From NCBI GenBank assembly GCA_005773755.1, contig SXHE01000191.1:1-12602 (forward strand): a DNA stretch of 12,602 nucleotides, written 5' to 3'. This DNA is from Planctomycetia bacterium (GTDB lineage Bacteria; Planctomycetota; Planctomycetia; Gemmatales; Gemmataceae). The notes under the pieces are model-generated. The model did no database searches. It was given only the letters and a program-made list of their open reading frames with translations, and had not been told where the DNA came from. Of the stretch, positions 1 to 6,036 are shown piece after piece. Every line of letters starts with the position of its first letter. Within the stretch, counting starts at the first letter, position 1. Both the position numbers and the translations under genes were made by a program.

Positions 1-417
1 CGAAGCGTGATGTGTGCGATTCTGGCGGCGCTTGATGCCGCGCCGGGACCGGCCGCCGACAAGGACGTCGTCAGGGAGGTTCCGACCAAAGACCTGAAGG
101 TGACGTTCCCCGACAAACAGCCGGGGATCAAGAACCCGGAAATCATTGCCTCCGCCGACGATCTCGCCAAGTCGCCGACCCTGAAGGACGCGGCCGACGC
201 GGTGAAGAAGCTCGTGAACTTCGAGAAGGAAAAGCTGGTGGTGTTCGCGTGGCAAGGGAGCGGCGGGGATAAGCTCACCGCGACCACGAAGGACGCCGAC
301 GGAAAGACGACCGTCGCGTTCAACTTGACCCTGGGCTTCACGCGCGACCTGCGCCAGCACGTCAAGGTGTACTCCGTACCGAAGGCCGCGGACGTGAAGA
401 CCTCGACCGCGAAGTGA
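1..417 (+). CDS. Hypothetical small, probably exported protein (5' end uncertain or cut off)
   Basis: The frame is open from the first base of the window to a TGA at 415-417 (138 codons visible). GTG at 7 and ATG at 10 are possible starts, but the visible N-terminus (RSVMCAILAALDAAPGPAAD) resembles the hydrophobic core and cleavage region of a signal peptide whose basic start lies upstream, so I treat the gene as 5'-partial. The rest is lysine/aspartate-rich and soluble, with a beta-rich looking core (NFEKEKLVVFAWQGSGGDKL, then VAFNLTLGFTRDLRQHVKVY). The 'NFEKEKLVVFAWQG' stretch faintly recalls PrcB-type C-terminal domains, but this is only an impression. I do not recognise the family. It ends convergently with the MaoP-like gene across a hairpin. 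Coding is likely from length, codon bias and lack of a competing frame. Confidence 0.7.
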   Translation, partial: RSVMCAILAALDAAPGPAADKDVVREVPTKDLKVTFPDKQPGIKNPEIIASADDLAKSPTLKDAADAVKKLVNFEKEKLVVFAWQGSGGDKLTATTKDADGKTTVAFNLTLGFTRDLRQHVKVYSVPKAADVKTSTAK

Positions 418-435
418 CGCGCGTGAATCTTGGCG

Positions 436-461
436 CGCGGCGCGGGGTAAACCGCGCCGCG
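436..461. terminator. GC-rich hairpin between convergent genes, candidate bidirectional terminator
   Basis: A perfect 10-bp inverted repeat (cgcggcgcgg / ccgcgccgcg) with the 6-nt loop ggtaaa lies between the stop at 417 and the stop of the minus-strand gene at 474. A G-U pair and a further C-G pair can extend it to 12 bp. No U-tract follows on either strand, so intrinsic termination is inferred from position and stem strength only. Confidence 0.5.
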
Positions 462-473
462 TGAGGACACTTG

Positions 474-803
474 CTACCACCAGCAGCGGTCGGCGTCGAA
501 CTCGACCATACCGTAGTTGTCCGGCGTGGCGGGCGGCGCGGCGGCGCGCCGGTCGCGCTCGTACTCGCGCCGGCCCTTCAACCGGAGCCAGGCGCGCTCG
601 GCCAGCGTCTCCGGTTCCGCTTCTTCGCGGTCGACGCGCAGGAACCGCTCCTCCGACGGCGACACGGGCGCGGCCCCACCGGACGCCAGCGCCTCGAACC
701 GCGGGCCGTGCCGCTCCAGCGCCCGAATCTCTTCGACCGGGAACACGGACAGGTCGCACCCGAACACGAACGCGGGTCGGGTCTGATTCGCTCGTAGTTT
801 CAT
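474..803 (-). CDS. MaoP/DUF413 family protein
   Basis: A 109-residue protein resembling the DUF413 family (E. coli MaoP/YifE, about 112 aa). The shared pattern is clear: residues 24-33 EEIRALERHG (E. coli has a similar LLERHG), 46-55 PVSPSEERFL, and 63-72 EPETLAERAW with a following basic WLRLKGRREYERDR. In E. coli MaoP works with the maoS site in organising the Ori macrodomain; whether that role holds here is not known. Start choice: ATG at 803 gives MKLRANQ, just before the family homology. A GTG at 812 is better placed behind GGAG (8-nt spacing), so the protein may begin three residues earlier. The C-terminus (FDADRCWW) is aromatic and lies outside the conserved core. The gene is single, convergent with the gene at 1-417 and divergent from the DUF1559 gene. 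Confidence 0.85.
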   Translation of the reverse strand: MKLRANQTRPAFVFGCDLSVFPVEEIRALERHGPRFEALASGGAAPVSPSEERFLRVDREEAEPETLAERAWLRLKGRREYERDRRAAAPPATPDNYGMVEFDADRCWW

Positions 804-946
804 CTTCGCCACGGTCACTTCTCCACGGTCCGGCCGACCCAGACAGACACCGGCATTGTTCGGCGGTTCGCGCAGCACGTCAATACGTGAGACCCGCGCG
901 AAGGTTGGAATGTTACGCACACGCTCGCGGCGTTCGTTCTAGGTTT

Positions 947-979
947 GAGTTCCTGCCACACCCTGTTCGCACGGAACTC
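947..979 (+). promoter_or_regulatory. 7-bp inverted repeat just upstream of the DUF1559 start
   Basis: gagttcc (947-953) and ggaactc (973-979) are perfect complements separated by 19 nt, and the right arm ends 3 nt before the ATG at 983. In the mRNA the right arm would include the only purine-rich stretch (GGAA) available for ribosome binding, so folding could limit initiation. A 7-bp repeat over this distance can arise by chance; function is inference. Confidence 0.25.
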
Positions 980-982
980 GGC

Positions 983-1873
983 ATGACTACTTTTCGACGC
1001 CCCCGCGTTGCGTTCACCCTGATCGAGTTGCTGGTGGTGATCGCGATCATCGCGGTCCTCATCGGCCTGCTGTTGCCCGCCGTCCAGAAGGTGCGCGAGG
1101 CCGCGGCCCGGTCCACCTGTTCCAACAACCTGAAGCAGATCAACCTGGCCGCGCTGAGCTACGAGAGCGCCAACGGGTGCCTGCCGCCCGGCTCGCACTC
1201 GACCAGCTACGTCGGGTCGCTCGCGTACCTGCTTCCGCACATTGAACAGGACAACATCCACCGACAGATTCCCGCGAACCTGATGCGGCTCGGCGACACG
1301 ACCGGCGGCGTGTGGTGGGGCGGCGGGTGGGCCGCCGCGAACAACAAGGTGAAAACCTTCCAGTGCCCCACCGACAACTCGGACAACCTCACGCCGGCCG
1401 CGGGCATCTTCGCGAACCTGTACACGACGACTGCCGGAGGTGGCAGCCCACAGGGTAGCGTGTTCGCTCCGAACTACCCGGCACTGGGTCGGACGAACTA
1501 CGCCGCGAACGCCGGCTACCTCGGTCGCGGGTTCCCCTACGCCGGCCCGTACTACCCCGACTCGCGCACCACGATCCTCGCCATCGCCGACGGCACCTCG
1601 AACACGCTGGGCTTCGGCGAGTGGCTGGGCGGGGCCGAAACCGGCTCGCGCGACTACGTCGGTTCGTGGATGGGCGTCGGGGCTGTGCCCACCGCATGGG
1701 GGCTGGGGCCGACTGGGTACTGGCACCAGTTCGCCAGTAAGCACCCCGGCGCATTGTTGTTCGGCTTCTGCGACGGGTCCGTGCGCCCGGTAAAGAAGGG
1801 CGCGAGCGCGAATGTGTTTATCTTCGCGTCTGGCGCGGCCGACGGCGTCGTGGTCGATCTCGATCAGTTGTAA
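983..1873 (+). CDS. DUF1559 domain protein with prepilin-type N-terminus
   Basis: A 296-residue type II secretion pseudopilin-like protein of the large planctomycete DUF1559 family. The N-terminus MTTFRRPRVA-FTLIELLVV carries a prepilin cleavage/methylation motif: short basic leader, cleavage before Phe, Glu at +5, then a hydrophobic helix (about residues 11-33) ending in LLPAVQKVREAAAR. The helix is followed by the usual SNNLKQINLAALSYESANGCLPPG segment and, near the C-terminus, H-x9-DG (HPGALLFGFCDG). Known members are thought to be exported and processed by a prepilin peptidase; individual functions are mostly unknown. Unusual: the residue before the cleavage point is Ala, where Gly is the rule. 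The ATG at 983 is chosen because the leader begins there; the open frame further upstream has no family resemblance. The stop lies 8 bp from the stop of the convergent beta-helix gene. Confidence 0.95.
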   Translation: MTTFRRPRVAFTLIELLVVIAIIAVLIGLLLPAVQKVREAAARSTCSNNLKQINLAALSYESANGCLPPGSHSTSYVGSLAYLLPHIEQDNIHRQIPANLMRLGDTTGGVWWGGGWAAANNKVKTFQCPTDNSDNLTPAAGIFANLYTTTAGGGSPQGSVFAPNYPALGRTNYAANAGYLGRGFPYAGPYYPDSRTTILAIADGTSNTLGFGEWLGGAETGSRDYVGSWMGVGAVPTAWGLGPTGYWHQFASKHPGALLFGFCDGSVRPVKKGASANVFIFASGAADGVVVDLDQL

Positions 1874-1881
1874 GCACCGCG

Positions 1882-3813
1882 TTACGGCTTCGGTGCCGCG
1901 CCCGGTCCCACCTTGAACGCTGCCGCGCCGCGCGGCAGCGCGCCCAGGTCCGGCTTGCCGGCGTCGAGCTTCCGCAGCGGGTCCGGCCACTCCTTCGGAA
2001 CCTCGGTGCCCGCGTCGACGGCGGGGCTACCTTCGCTCGGCCGATAGTCGCCGGCCGCATCCCCCCACCCCGTGAACTTCGTGAACTTTGGGTCCGCGAA
2101 CCGGTCGTTTGCACCCCAGCCGGGCGCGTAGGTTTTCTTGCTCGCCTCGAACGCCTTCGCCTTCCGCGCCGCCGCGAAGAAGTCGCCCTTGAATGTCGGC
2201 CCTTCCGCGGTGCTCCAAAACAGGTTGTGATCCGCGACGAAGTCGTTCTCCGGCCCCTCGAACAACAACCCCGGCAGCGCGGTCGTCGACACGATCACGT
2301 TGTTCAGCGCGCGCCGCGTGGTGCCGGTCGTGGCGCGGGCCATCCCAAAGCCGTACTGGTCGCGGAACGCTTTGTCGCGGAACAGCAGGGTGTTGTGGTA
2401 GTAGTACATCTTCTCCCACGTCGGGCTGCCGTGGTCGCCGTTGAGGAACCCGGTGTGCGGAACGCGTGCCGGGCCGCCGGGCTTCTCCGGCGCGAACTCC
2501 GGGTCGTCGGCCGCCTTCGGCCACTGGTAGCGCACCTCGCCGCGCTGGTCGATGATGTTGCGCGCGATGAACACGCCCGCGCCCAATTCGTACTTCCCCG
2601 CGAACGCGAAGCAGTGCAGGCAGCGCGTGATGCAGTTCTGCGTGATGTGGATGTCGCCGCCGACACCGGCCCCGCTGAGGTAAATGCCGTCGTCGTTGAA
2701 GTTGTCCACGAGGTTGTGGTGGAACCGCAGCCCGCGAACGGTTCCGATGTACGGCCCGTCGTGGCAGTCGGTGAGTTCGCAGTACGCGATCTCGACGTTC
2801 TTGCAGCCGCCTTCCTCCGGCCGCGCGGTCATCAGGTACGCCGAGTTGCCACGGTACTTCTGCCCGCCGCGCCACGACCACGGCGCGCTGATTCCGCGCA
2901 CACAACTTCGCGTCAGCTTCACGTCGCCGCTGGCGCGAAGCATCACCGCGGGCGAGCCGCCGTAGACGTGCAGACCGTCGAGTTCCACGTTCGCGCACTT
3001 CTCGACGTTGAGCGTCGTGCGGTTCGCGCCGCGGATCACCAGATCGTAGACGCGGACGTGCTTCGCCCCGTTCAGGTCGAAGGCGATACCCGGCCCGGCG
3101 ACGGCGAGCGCCAGCTTCCTCGGATCGGTCTCGTCCGTGTAGTTGGTGGTGCCGAGGTGGTCGAGCTTGGTGTGCGCGAGCCGGCAGTGGAGGTGCCCGG
3201 TCGCCGGGTTCAGCCACACGCCCGGCCCGCAGTACAGCCCCTTCGGGTCGTCCTCGATTTTGCCCGTCAGGTTCCAGTATTCGTTGGTCGAGCGGATGTC
3301 GTTGCCGAATCGGTAGCCGTGCAGCGTGTTCATCGAATCGAGGAAGTGGCCGAGCACGATGCCTTCGGCCTTCGGGTACGGCTTCACGGAGCGGTACTCG
3401 CCCACCGTGCTCCCCTTCACCGGTTCCCACGCGGTCGCGGGCGCTTCGGCGAACTCGCGCAGCCCGCCGTCGATGATCGGCAGTTCGCCAGGGAACGCGC
3501 GGATTGTGATCGGCTTGGTCGCGGTGCCACTGACGCCGCACTTCATGCGCTCGTAGTAGGTGCCGCCGCGCAGGTAGAGCGTGTCGCCGGGCACGAGCTT
3601 CGGGGTCGCGTGCGCCAGCGTCTTCCACGGCTTCGCGAGTGAGCCGTCGTTGGCGTCGGCCCCCTTCGCGGCATCAACGAAACACGCCGGCCCTTCACCC
3701 TTCGGCCGGGCGCTGGCGGTCGGCAGCGCCCGCATCGGCGGGTGTGACTTGAACTCCGCGGCGCTGGCAGTGGACGCGAGTAGCGCGGAGACGAGGGAGA
3801 GTATTCGTGGCAT
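1882..3813 (-). CDS. Secreted right-handed parallel beta-helix protein (DUF1565/pectate-lyase-like)
   Basis: 643 residues. Residues 1-18 form a signal peptide (MPRILSLVSALLASTASA, cleavage likely after ASA). Residues 44-90 hold the typical entry motif of these proteins: FVDAAKGADANDGSLAKPWK, then TLAHATPKLVPGDTLYLRGG and TYYER, followed by PITIRAFPGELPIIDGG. The middle (about 240-440) has repeated short beta-strand turns with Asn/Asp/Gly corners (DLVIRGANRTTLN, NVELDGLHVYGG, HHNLVDNFNDDGIYL), as expected of right-handed beta-helix coils. The end has DYRPSEGSPAVDAG and PDLGALPRG, a common closing signature of this group. The fold is shared by polysaccharide lyases and some glycoside hydrolases, so a role in binding or breaking down extracellular polysaccharide is plausible, but no catalytic residue can be assigned from sequence alone. 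It stands alone: divergent from dps and convergent with the DUF1559 gene. Confidence 0.92.
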   Translation of the reverse strand: MPRILSLVSALLASTASAAEFKSHPPMRALPTASARPKGEGPACFVDAAKGADANDGSLAKPWKTLAHATPKLVPGDTLYLRGGTYYERMKCGVSGTATKPITIRAFPGELPIIDGGLREFAEAPATAWEPVKGSTVGEYRSVKPYPKAEGIVLGHFLDSMNTLHGYRFGNDIRSTNEYWNLTGKIEDDPKGLYCGPGVWLNPATGHLHCRLAHTKLDHLGTTNYTDETDPRKLALAVAGPGIAFDLNGAKHVRVYDLVIRGANRTTLNVEKCANVELDGLHVYGGSPAVMLRASGDVKLTRSCVRGISAPWSWRGGQKYRGNSAYLMTARPEEGGCKNVEIAYCELTDCHDGPYIGTVRGLRFHHNLVDNFNDDGIYLSGAGVGGDIHITQNCITRCLHCFAFAGKYELGAGVFIARNIIDQRGEVRYQWPKAADDPEFAPEKPGGPARVPHTGFLNGDHGSPTWEKMYYYHNTLLFRDKAFRDQYGFGMARATTGTTRRALNNVIVSTTALPGLLFEGPENDFVADHNLFWSTAEGPTFKGDFFAAARKAKAFEASKKTYAPGWGANDRFADPKFTKFTGWGDAAGDYRPSEGSPAVDAGTEVPKEWPDPLRKLDAGKPDLGALPRGAAAFKVGPGAAPKP

Positions 3814-3850
3814 GGCAAGCTCCGTACGGGCGGTCCCGGCAGCATACCCG

Positions 3851-3904
3851 ACGCGATTCCGCTTCGATAGGCACGGCCGTTGCTCTGTATTGGTGGAATC
3901 GCGT
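3851..3904. promoter_or_regulatory. 10-bp inverted repeat in the beta-helix/dps divergent region, candidate operator
   Basis: acgcgattcc (3851-3860) and ggaatcgcgt (3895-3904) are perfect complements with a 34-nt gap, centre to centre 44 bp, close to four helical turns. They lie in the 158-bp region between the divergent beta-helix and dps starts. A paired regulator site is one reading; an RNA hairpin is less likely with such a loop. No promoter could be placed with confidence nearby. Confidence 0.35.
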
Positions 3905-3971
3905 TAGCCGCGACCGGAAGCGAGGTAACTCCCGGTGGACGAGTGAAACCGGGCACCAACGGAGAGAGCCA

Positions 3972-4484
3972 ATGCTGACCGCCACGAAGAAGGCCGATAC
4001 CAACACGCCGTTCTCGACGCGCAACGACCTCGACGTCGAGAACCGCACCAAGCTGGTATCGCTGTTGAACGACAACCTTGCGGACCTGTTCGACCTGATG
4101 TCGCAGACCAAGTTCGCGCACTGGAACGTGAAGGGCCCGAACTTCATCGCGCTGCACAAGTTGTTCGACGAACTGGCGGAGCAGGTGGAGGGGCACGTCG
4201 ATGAGGTGGCGGAGCGTGCGACCGCGCTGGGCGGGGTCGCGACCGGCACCGCGCTGCAGGCGGCGGAGTCGAGCCGCGTGCCGGAGTTTCCGTCGGGCGT
4301 TCACAAGGGGCAAGAGGTGGTCGCGGTGCTCGCCGACCGGTTCGCGACGGTGGGTAAATCGGTCCGCGAAGCCATCGACGAGGCGGACGAACTGGACGAC
4401 AAGGCCACCGCCGACCTGTTCACCGGCATCGCACGCGACCTCGATCAGTCGCTGTACTTCCTCGAATCGCACTTGCAGGGGTAA
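3972..4484 (+). CDS. dps: Dps-family ferritin-like DNA-protection/iron-storage protein
   Basis: A 170-residue protein of normal Dps length. Dps forms a 12-subunit shell that oxidises Fe(II) with hydrogen peroxide and stores iron; many members also bind DNA in stationary phase or stress. The ferroxidase signature is intact: His50 (KFAHWNVKG), His62 (ALHKLFDE), Asp77 and Glu81 (HVDEVAER), with the same 12/15/4 spacing as His51, His63, Asp78 and Glu82 of E. coli Dps. The helix that follows (ERATALGG) is also typical. The lysine-bearing N-terminal tail (MLTATKKAD) could touch DNA, by analogy. ATG at 3972 follows a good ribosome site (GGAGAG, 3961-3966). The gene is single, divergent from the beta-helix gene and convergent with the HEPN-like gene. 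Confidence 0.95.
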   Translation: MLTATKKADTNTPFSTRNDLDVENRTKLVSLLNDNLADLFDLMSQTKFAHWNVKGPNFIALHKLFDELAEQVEGHVDEVAERATALGGVATGTALQAAESSRVPEFPSGVHKGQEVVAVLADRFATVGKSVREAIDEADELDDKATADLFTGIARDLDQSLYFLESHLQG

Positions 4485-4497
4485 GGCCGTTGGCGAA

Positions 4498-4517
4498 CCC
4501 CGCCCGCAAGGGCGGGG
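4498..4517. terminator. GC hairpin with GCAA tetraloop after dps, candidate bidirectional terminator
   Basis: ccccgccc and gggcgggg form a perfect 8-bp stem closed by gcaa, a GNRA-type loop when read on the plus strand. It starts 14 nt after the dps stop and ends 14 nt before the stop of the convergent HEPN-like gene. There is no U-tract. It may be bidirectional; inferred from structure and position. Confidence 0.55.
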
Positions 4518-4530
4518 GTGTTGGGCCAAA

Positions 4531-4875
4531 TCACACCAGTCGCCACACCAGCGCCCCCATCCCCACCAGCACCAGGCCGAAGCAGCCCTTGTTGATGACC
4601 TTCGGCGGGGCGAGCATCGCTCGCAGTTCGGTCTCGGCTTCGTCGCACGCTCGGATGAAGCCGGCGCGGTCGTCGATCTGCTGGTAGTCCGCTTCGTGGA
4701 CGATCTTGTTCCGCACGGTCGCGGCGAACCGGAGCTTTCGTACCAGCGGTTGCGACAGCCGGTCCTGCACGCTGGTCACTTTCTCGTGCAGCCCCTTACC
4801 GGTCGCGCCGAGTGCCTGCTCCAGCAGCGACTCCAGCACCTTCACCCGTGTGATCGCCAGTTCGATGTCGCTCAT
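4531..4875 (-). CDS. Small HEPN/DUF4145-like protein with C-terminal membrane anchor
   Basis: 114 residues. An all-helical N-terminal part (LESLLEQALGATGKGLHEKV) leads into residues 46-80 with RKLRFAATVRNKIVHEADY. R55-N56-x3-H60 matches the RNxxxH (Rx4H) motif of HEPN domains, which in many toxins and abortive-infection proteins is an RNase active site; IDDRAGFIRACDEAE after it resembles short DUF4145 proteins. Residues about 97-114 (GCFGLVLVGMGALVWRLV) form one hydrophobic segment at the very C-terminus, suggesting a tail-anchored membrane protein. The family assignment is by motif and from memory of similar short DUF4145 proteins; RNase activity is inference. The start is 3 nt after the stop of a duplicated gene tail (4879) on the same strand. 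No partner antitoxin such as an MNT-type nucleotidyltransferase is visible. Confidence 0.75.
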   Translation of the reverse strand: MSDIELAITRVKVLESLLEQALGATGKGLHEKVTSVQDRLSQPLVRKLRFAATVRNKIVHEADYQQIDDRAGFIRACDEAETELRAMLAPPKVINKGCFGLVLVGMGALVWRLV

Positions 4876-4878
4876 GGA

Positions 4879-4917
4879 TTACGTCTTACCCAAAACCAGA
4901 TCGACCACCCAGCACCC
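4879..4917 (-). pseudogene. Remnant 3' end of a second copy of the hypothetical gene at 5304-6026
   Basis: Read on the minus strand these bases encode GCWVVDLVLGKT and a TAA stop, the same tail as the complete neighbour (GCWVVDLVLGKK, stop TGA). Upstream of the shared part no further similarity to the neighbour is visible. It could be read as a 19-residue ORF from an ATG at 4938 (MRVTKKGGCWVV...), but the rest of a gene is missing, so I call it a leftover of a deleted or recombined paralogue. The stop is 3 nt before the HEPN-like start, so the lost gene would have been in close series with it. Confidence 0.5.
4885..4917. repeat. Direct repeat copy A (gene tail), 29 nt perfect core
   Basis: Matches 5310-5342 at 32 of 33 positions; bases 4889-4917 and 5314-5342 are identical over 29 nt, including third codon positions. 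The copies are 425 bp apart and in the same orientation. Confidence 0.9.
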
Positions 4918-5032
4918 CCCTTTTTTCGTGACACGCATTTCTCTCAAGGTTTTGCAGGGGTTGGAGCCTTTTGGCCTCGTGGGGCTGACCACAGAGGGCC
5001 GCCGTTTGCCAGGAATCATGGGGTTTCGTCAC

Positions 5033-5046
5033 GGTCAGCGCTGACC
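5033..5046. repeat. 14-bp perfect palindrome
   Basis: ggtcagcgctgacc reads the same on both strands. Its right half continues into the direct repeat gctgaccacag that also occurs at 4984. It has the size and symmetry of a dimeric regulator site, but no regulator gene is nearby. Confidence 0.6.
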
Positions 5047-5219
5047 ACAGCGATCCGAGACTCCAGACAGAACGCCCAGTGCAAGAGTGGCGGCAGGGCG
5101 GCTCGGCGCGCACTGTCGGCCGGGTGGGATGTGAAATGCATCCAGCCGACAAGAATTGGCCTCTACCAACAACTGTGGCTGACAGGTGGACGTTTGTCAA
5201 GTGGAAATGTGGGAACTCG

Positions 5220-5269
5220 CCACTTTCGGCCCGAATCGACCATAAAGCAACGCGATCCGCCGAAAGTGG
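5220..5269. repeat. 11-bp perfect inverted repeat with 28-nt spacer
   Basis: ccactttcggc (5220-5230) and gccgaaagtgg (5259-5269) are perfect complements. They lie 35 nt past the stop of the minus-strand gene at 5304, so the repeat could end that transcript or form part of a longer structured RNA. No U-tract is visible. Confidence 0.6.
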
Positions 5270-5303
5270 ACCGTTTTGAACGCGGAGACGACAAGAACCC
5301 GCG

Positions 5304-6026
5304 TCATTTCTTTCCCAAAACCAGATCGACCACCCAGCACCCGCGAACGTGAACCTGCGCGGTGTCGCGACAGTGGTTGAGGATATCCGTGTTGTCGCAC
5401 CCGGCGTCTTGCAGCGCGTCCGCCAGAATTGGCATCGCGCTAAACTCTCGCGACTCGTACATCTGACGCGCAAGGGAGATCGCGGTGTCCGTGCGCCACG
5501 ACGGGGAGAAGGGAACGAGGCGGAAGGGATTGCCGAAGATATCGTGGGTCAGTTCGATCTGTGCCGCATTCTCAGCAGCCGCCTCGCGGTGAGTGAGATT
5601 GACGACGCAGATCGCACTACTGCCGAGAAAACGGAGGTCGGGTTTGAGACGAAGCAACTCGATCACCAGACCACACGCGGTTTCCAAAAGGAGCTTTTGT
5701 GGTGTGTACGTGTGCGGAGGCTCGAACTGGCGGCGTATTGCCTCCGCGACGATCGTGGTGTAAGAATCCGTGTTGCAGATGCTCGGATTCTCAACTCCGC
5801 TCGCGGCAAGTTCGACGGCTTGTCGGCAAAAATCCTCGGGTAAGAGGTGCATCACGCGCCGGGCGTACGCGATCTCAAGCAAACAGCACTTTCGCGTCGA
5901 AGTGCCGGGAAAACAACAGCGATTCAACTCCTTCAGTTGGTTAACAAGGCGCTGGCGATCGCCCTCTGCGAGCCAACTTTGTTCCGTGACCCAATCGGCC
6001 AACCGCCGCTTGCGATGCTTCCGCAT
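5304..6026 (-). CDS. Hypothetical protein of a Gemmata-type family (DIFGNPFR...GCWVVDLVLGK tail)
   Basis: 240 residues, no signal peptide or membrane segment. Recognisable blocks: residues 48-76 (CCLLEIAYARRVMHLLPEDF then CRQAVELAA), a CGLVIELLRLKPDLRF helix, and a C-terminal block from about 160 (THDIFGNPFRLVPFSPSWRT; AMPILADALQDAGCDNTDIL; NHCR; HVRGCWVVDLVLGKK). From memory these blocks recur in many Gemmata and relative hypothetical proteins, sometimes with other N-terminal domains; function is unknown and I do not assign one. The N-terminus (MRKHRKRR) is strongly basic. GC is low for the window (about 50-65% in sampled lines), suggesting transfer or weak selection. The start is 10 nt after the YciI-like stop, so co-transcription is likely; no clear ribosome site is seen. 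Its last codons are duplicated at 4885-4917. Confidence 0.85.
   Translation of the reverse strand: MRKHRKRRLADWVTEQSWLAEGDRQRLVNQLKELNRCCFPGTSTRKCCLLEIAYARRVMHLLPEDFCRQAVELAASGVENPSICNTDSYTTIVAEAIRRQFEPPHTYTPQKLLLETACGLVIELLRLKPDLRFLGSSAICVVNLTHREAAAENAAQIELTHDIFGNPFRLVPFSPSWRTDTAISLARQMYESREFSAMPILADALQDAGCDNTDILNHCRDTAQVHVRGCWVVDLVLGKK
5310..5342. repeat. Direct repeat copy B (within the 3' end of the hypothetical gene)
   Basis: Second copy of the repeat at 4885-4917. Here it is the in-frame coding sequence for the last residues of the 240-aa protein. Identity stops right at the Gly-Cys codons on the gene side. Confidence 0.9.
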
Positions 6027-6036
6027 ACGAGTGCGA

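Larger units (their letters stand above)
4918..5303. other. Gene-free, lower-GC stretch with several inverted repeats
   Basis: About 390 bp between the two tail copies. No frame shows a recognisable protein. One sampled line (5221-5280) is about 53% GC against about 73% in a helicase line. It holds the palindrome at 5033-5046, an 11-nt direct repeat gctgaccacag (4984-4994 and 5040-5050), a nested hairpin at 5115-5150 (gtcggc/gccgac outside, ggatg/catcc inside) and an 11-bp inverted repeat at 5220-5269. On the minus strand a perfect TTGACA (complement of 5195-5200) is followed after 17 nt by a poor -10 (CACAGT), a weak promoter candidate for the HEPN-like gene. It may be a structured RNA, a decayed element or a regulatory leader. 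Confidence 0.5.

Noticed and set aside
876..889. cacgt-caat-acgtg symmetric site between the MaoP-like and DUF1559 genes
   Set aside because: Only 5-bp arms in GC-rich DNA, expected by chance; no supporting promoter elements.
4918..4933. A6-G6 run (minus strand) as a programmed frameshift site joining an upstream frame to the GCWVV tail
   Set aside because: The upstream frame has no sign of being a real protein, so there is nothing to frameshift from; chance homopolymers or replication slippage explain it.
4889..5342. Insertion element with 29-bp target duplication
   Set aside because: No transposase or terminal inverted repeats were seen; the duplicated bases coincide with a conserved protein tail, and 29 bp would be unusually long for a target-site duplication.
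4886..5473. Minus-strand open frame of 195 codons crossing both tail copies
   Set aside because: It uses a different frame from the coded tail, overlaps the 3' end of the 240-aa gene out of frame and has no recognisable features.
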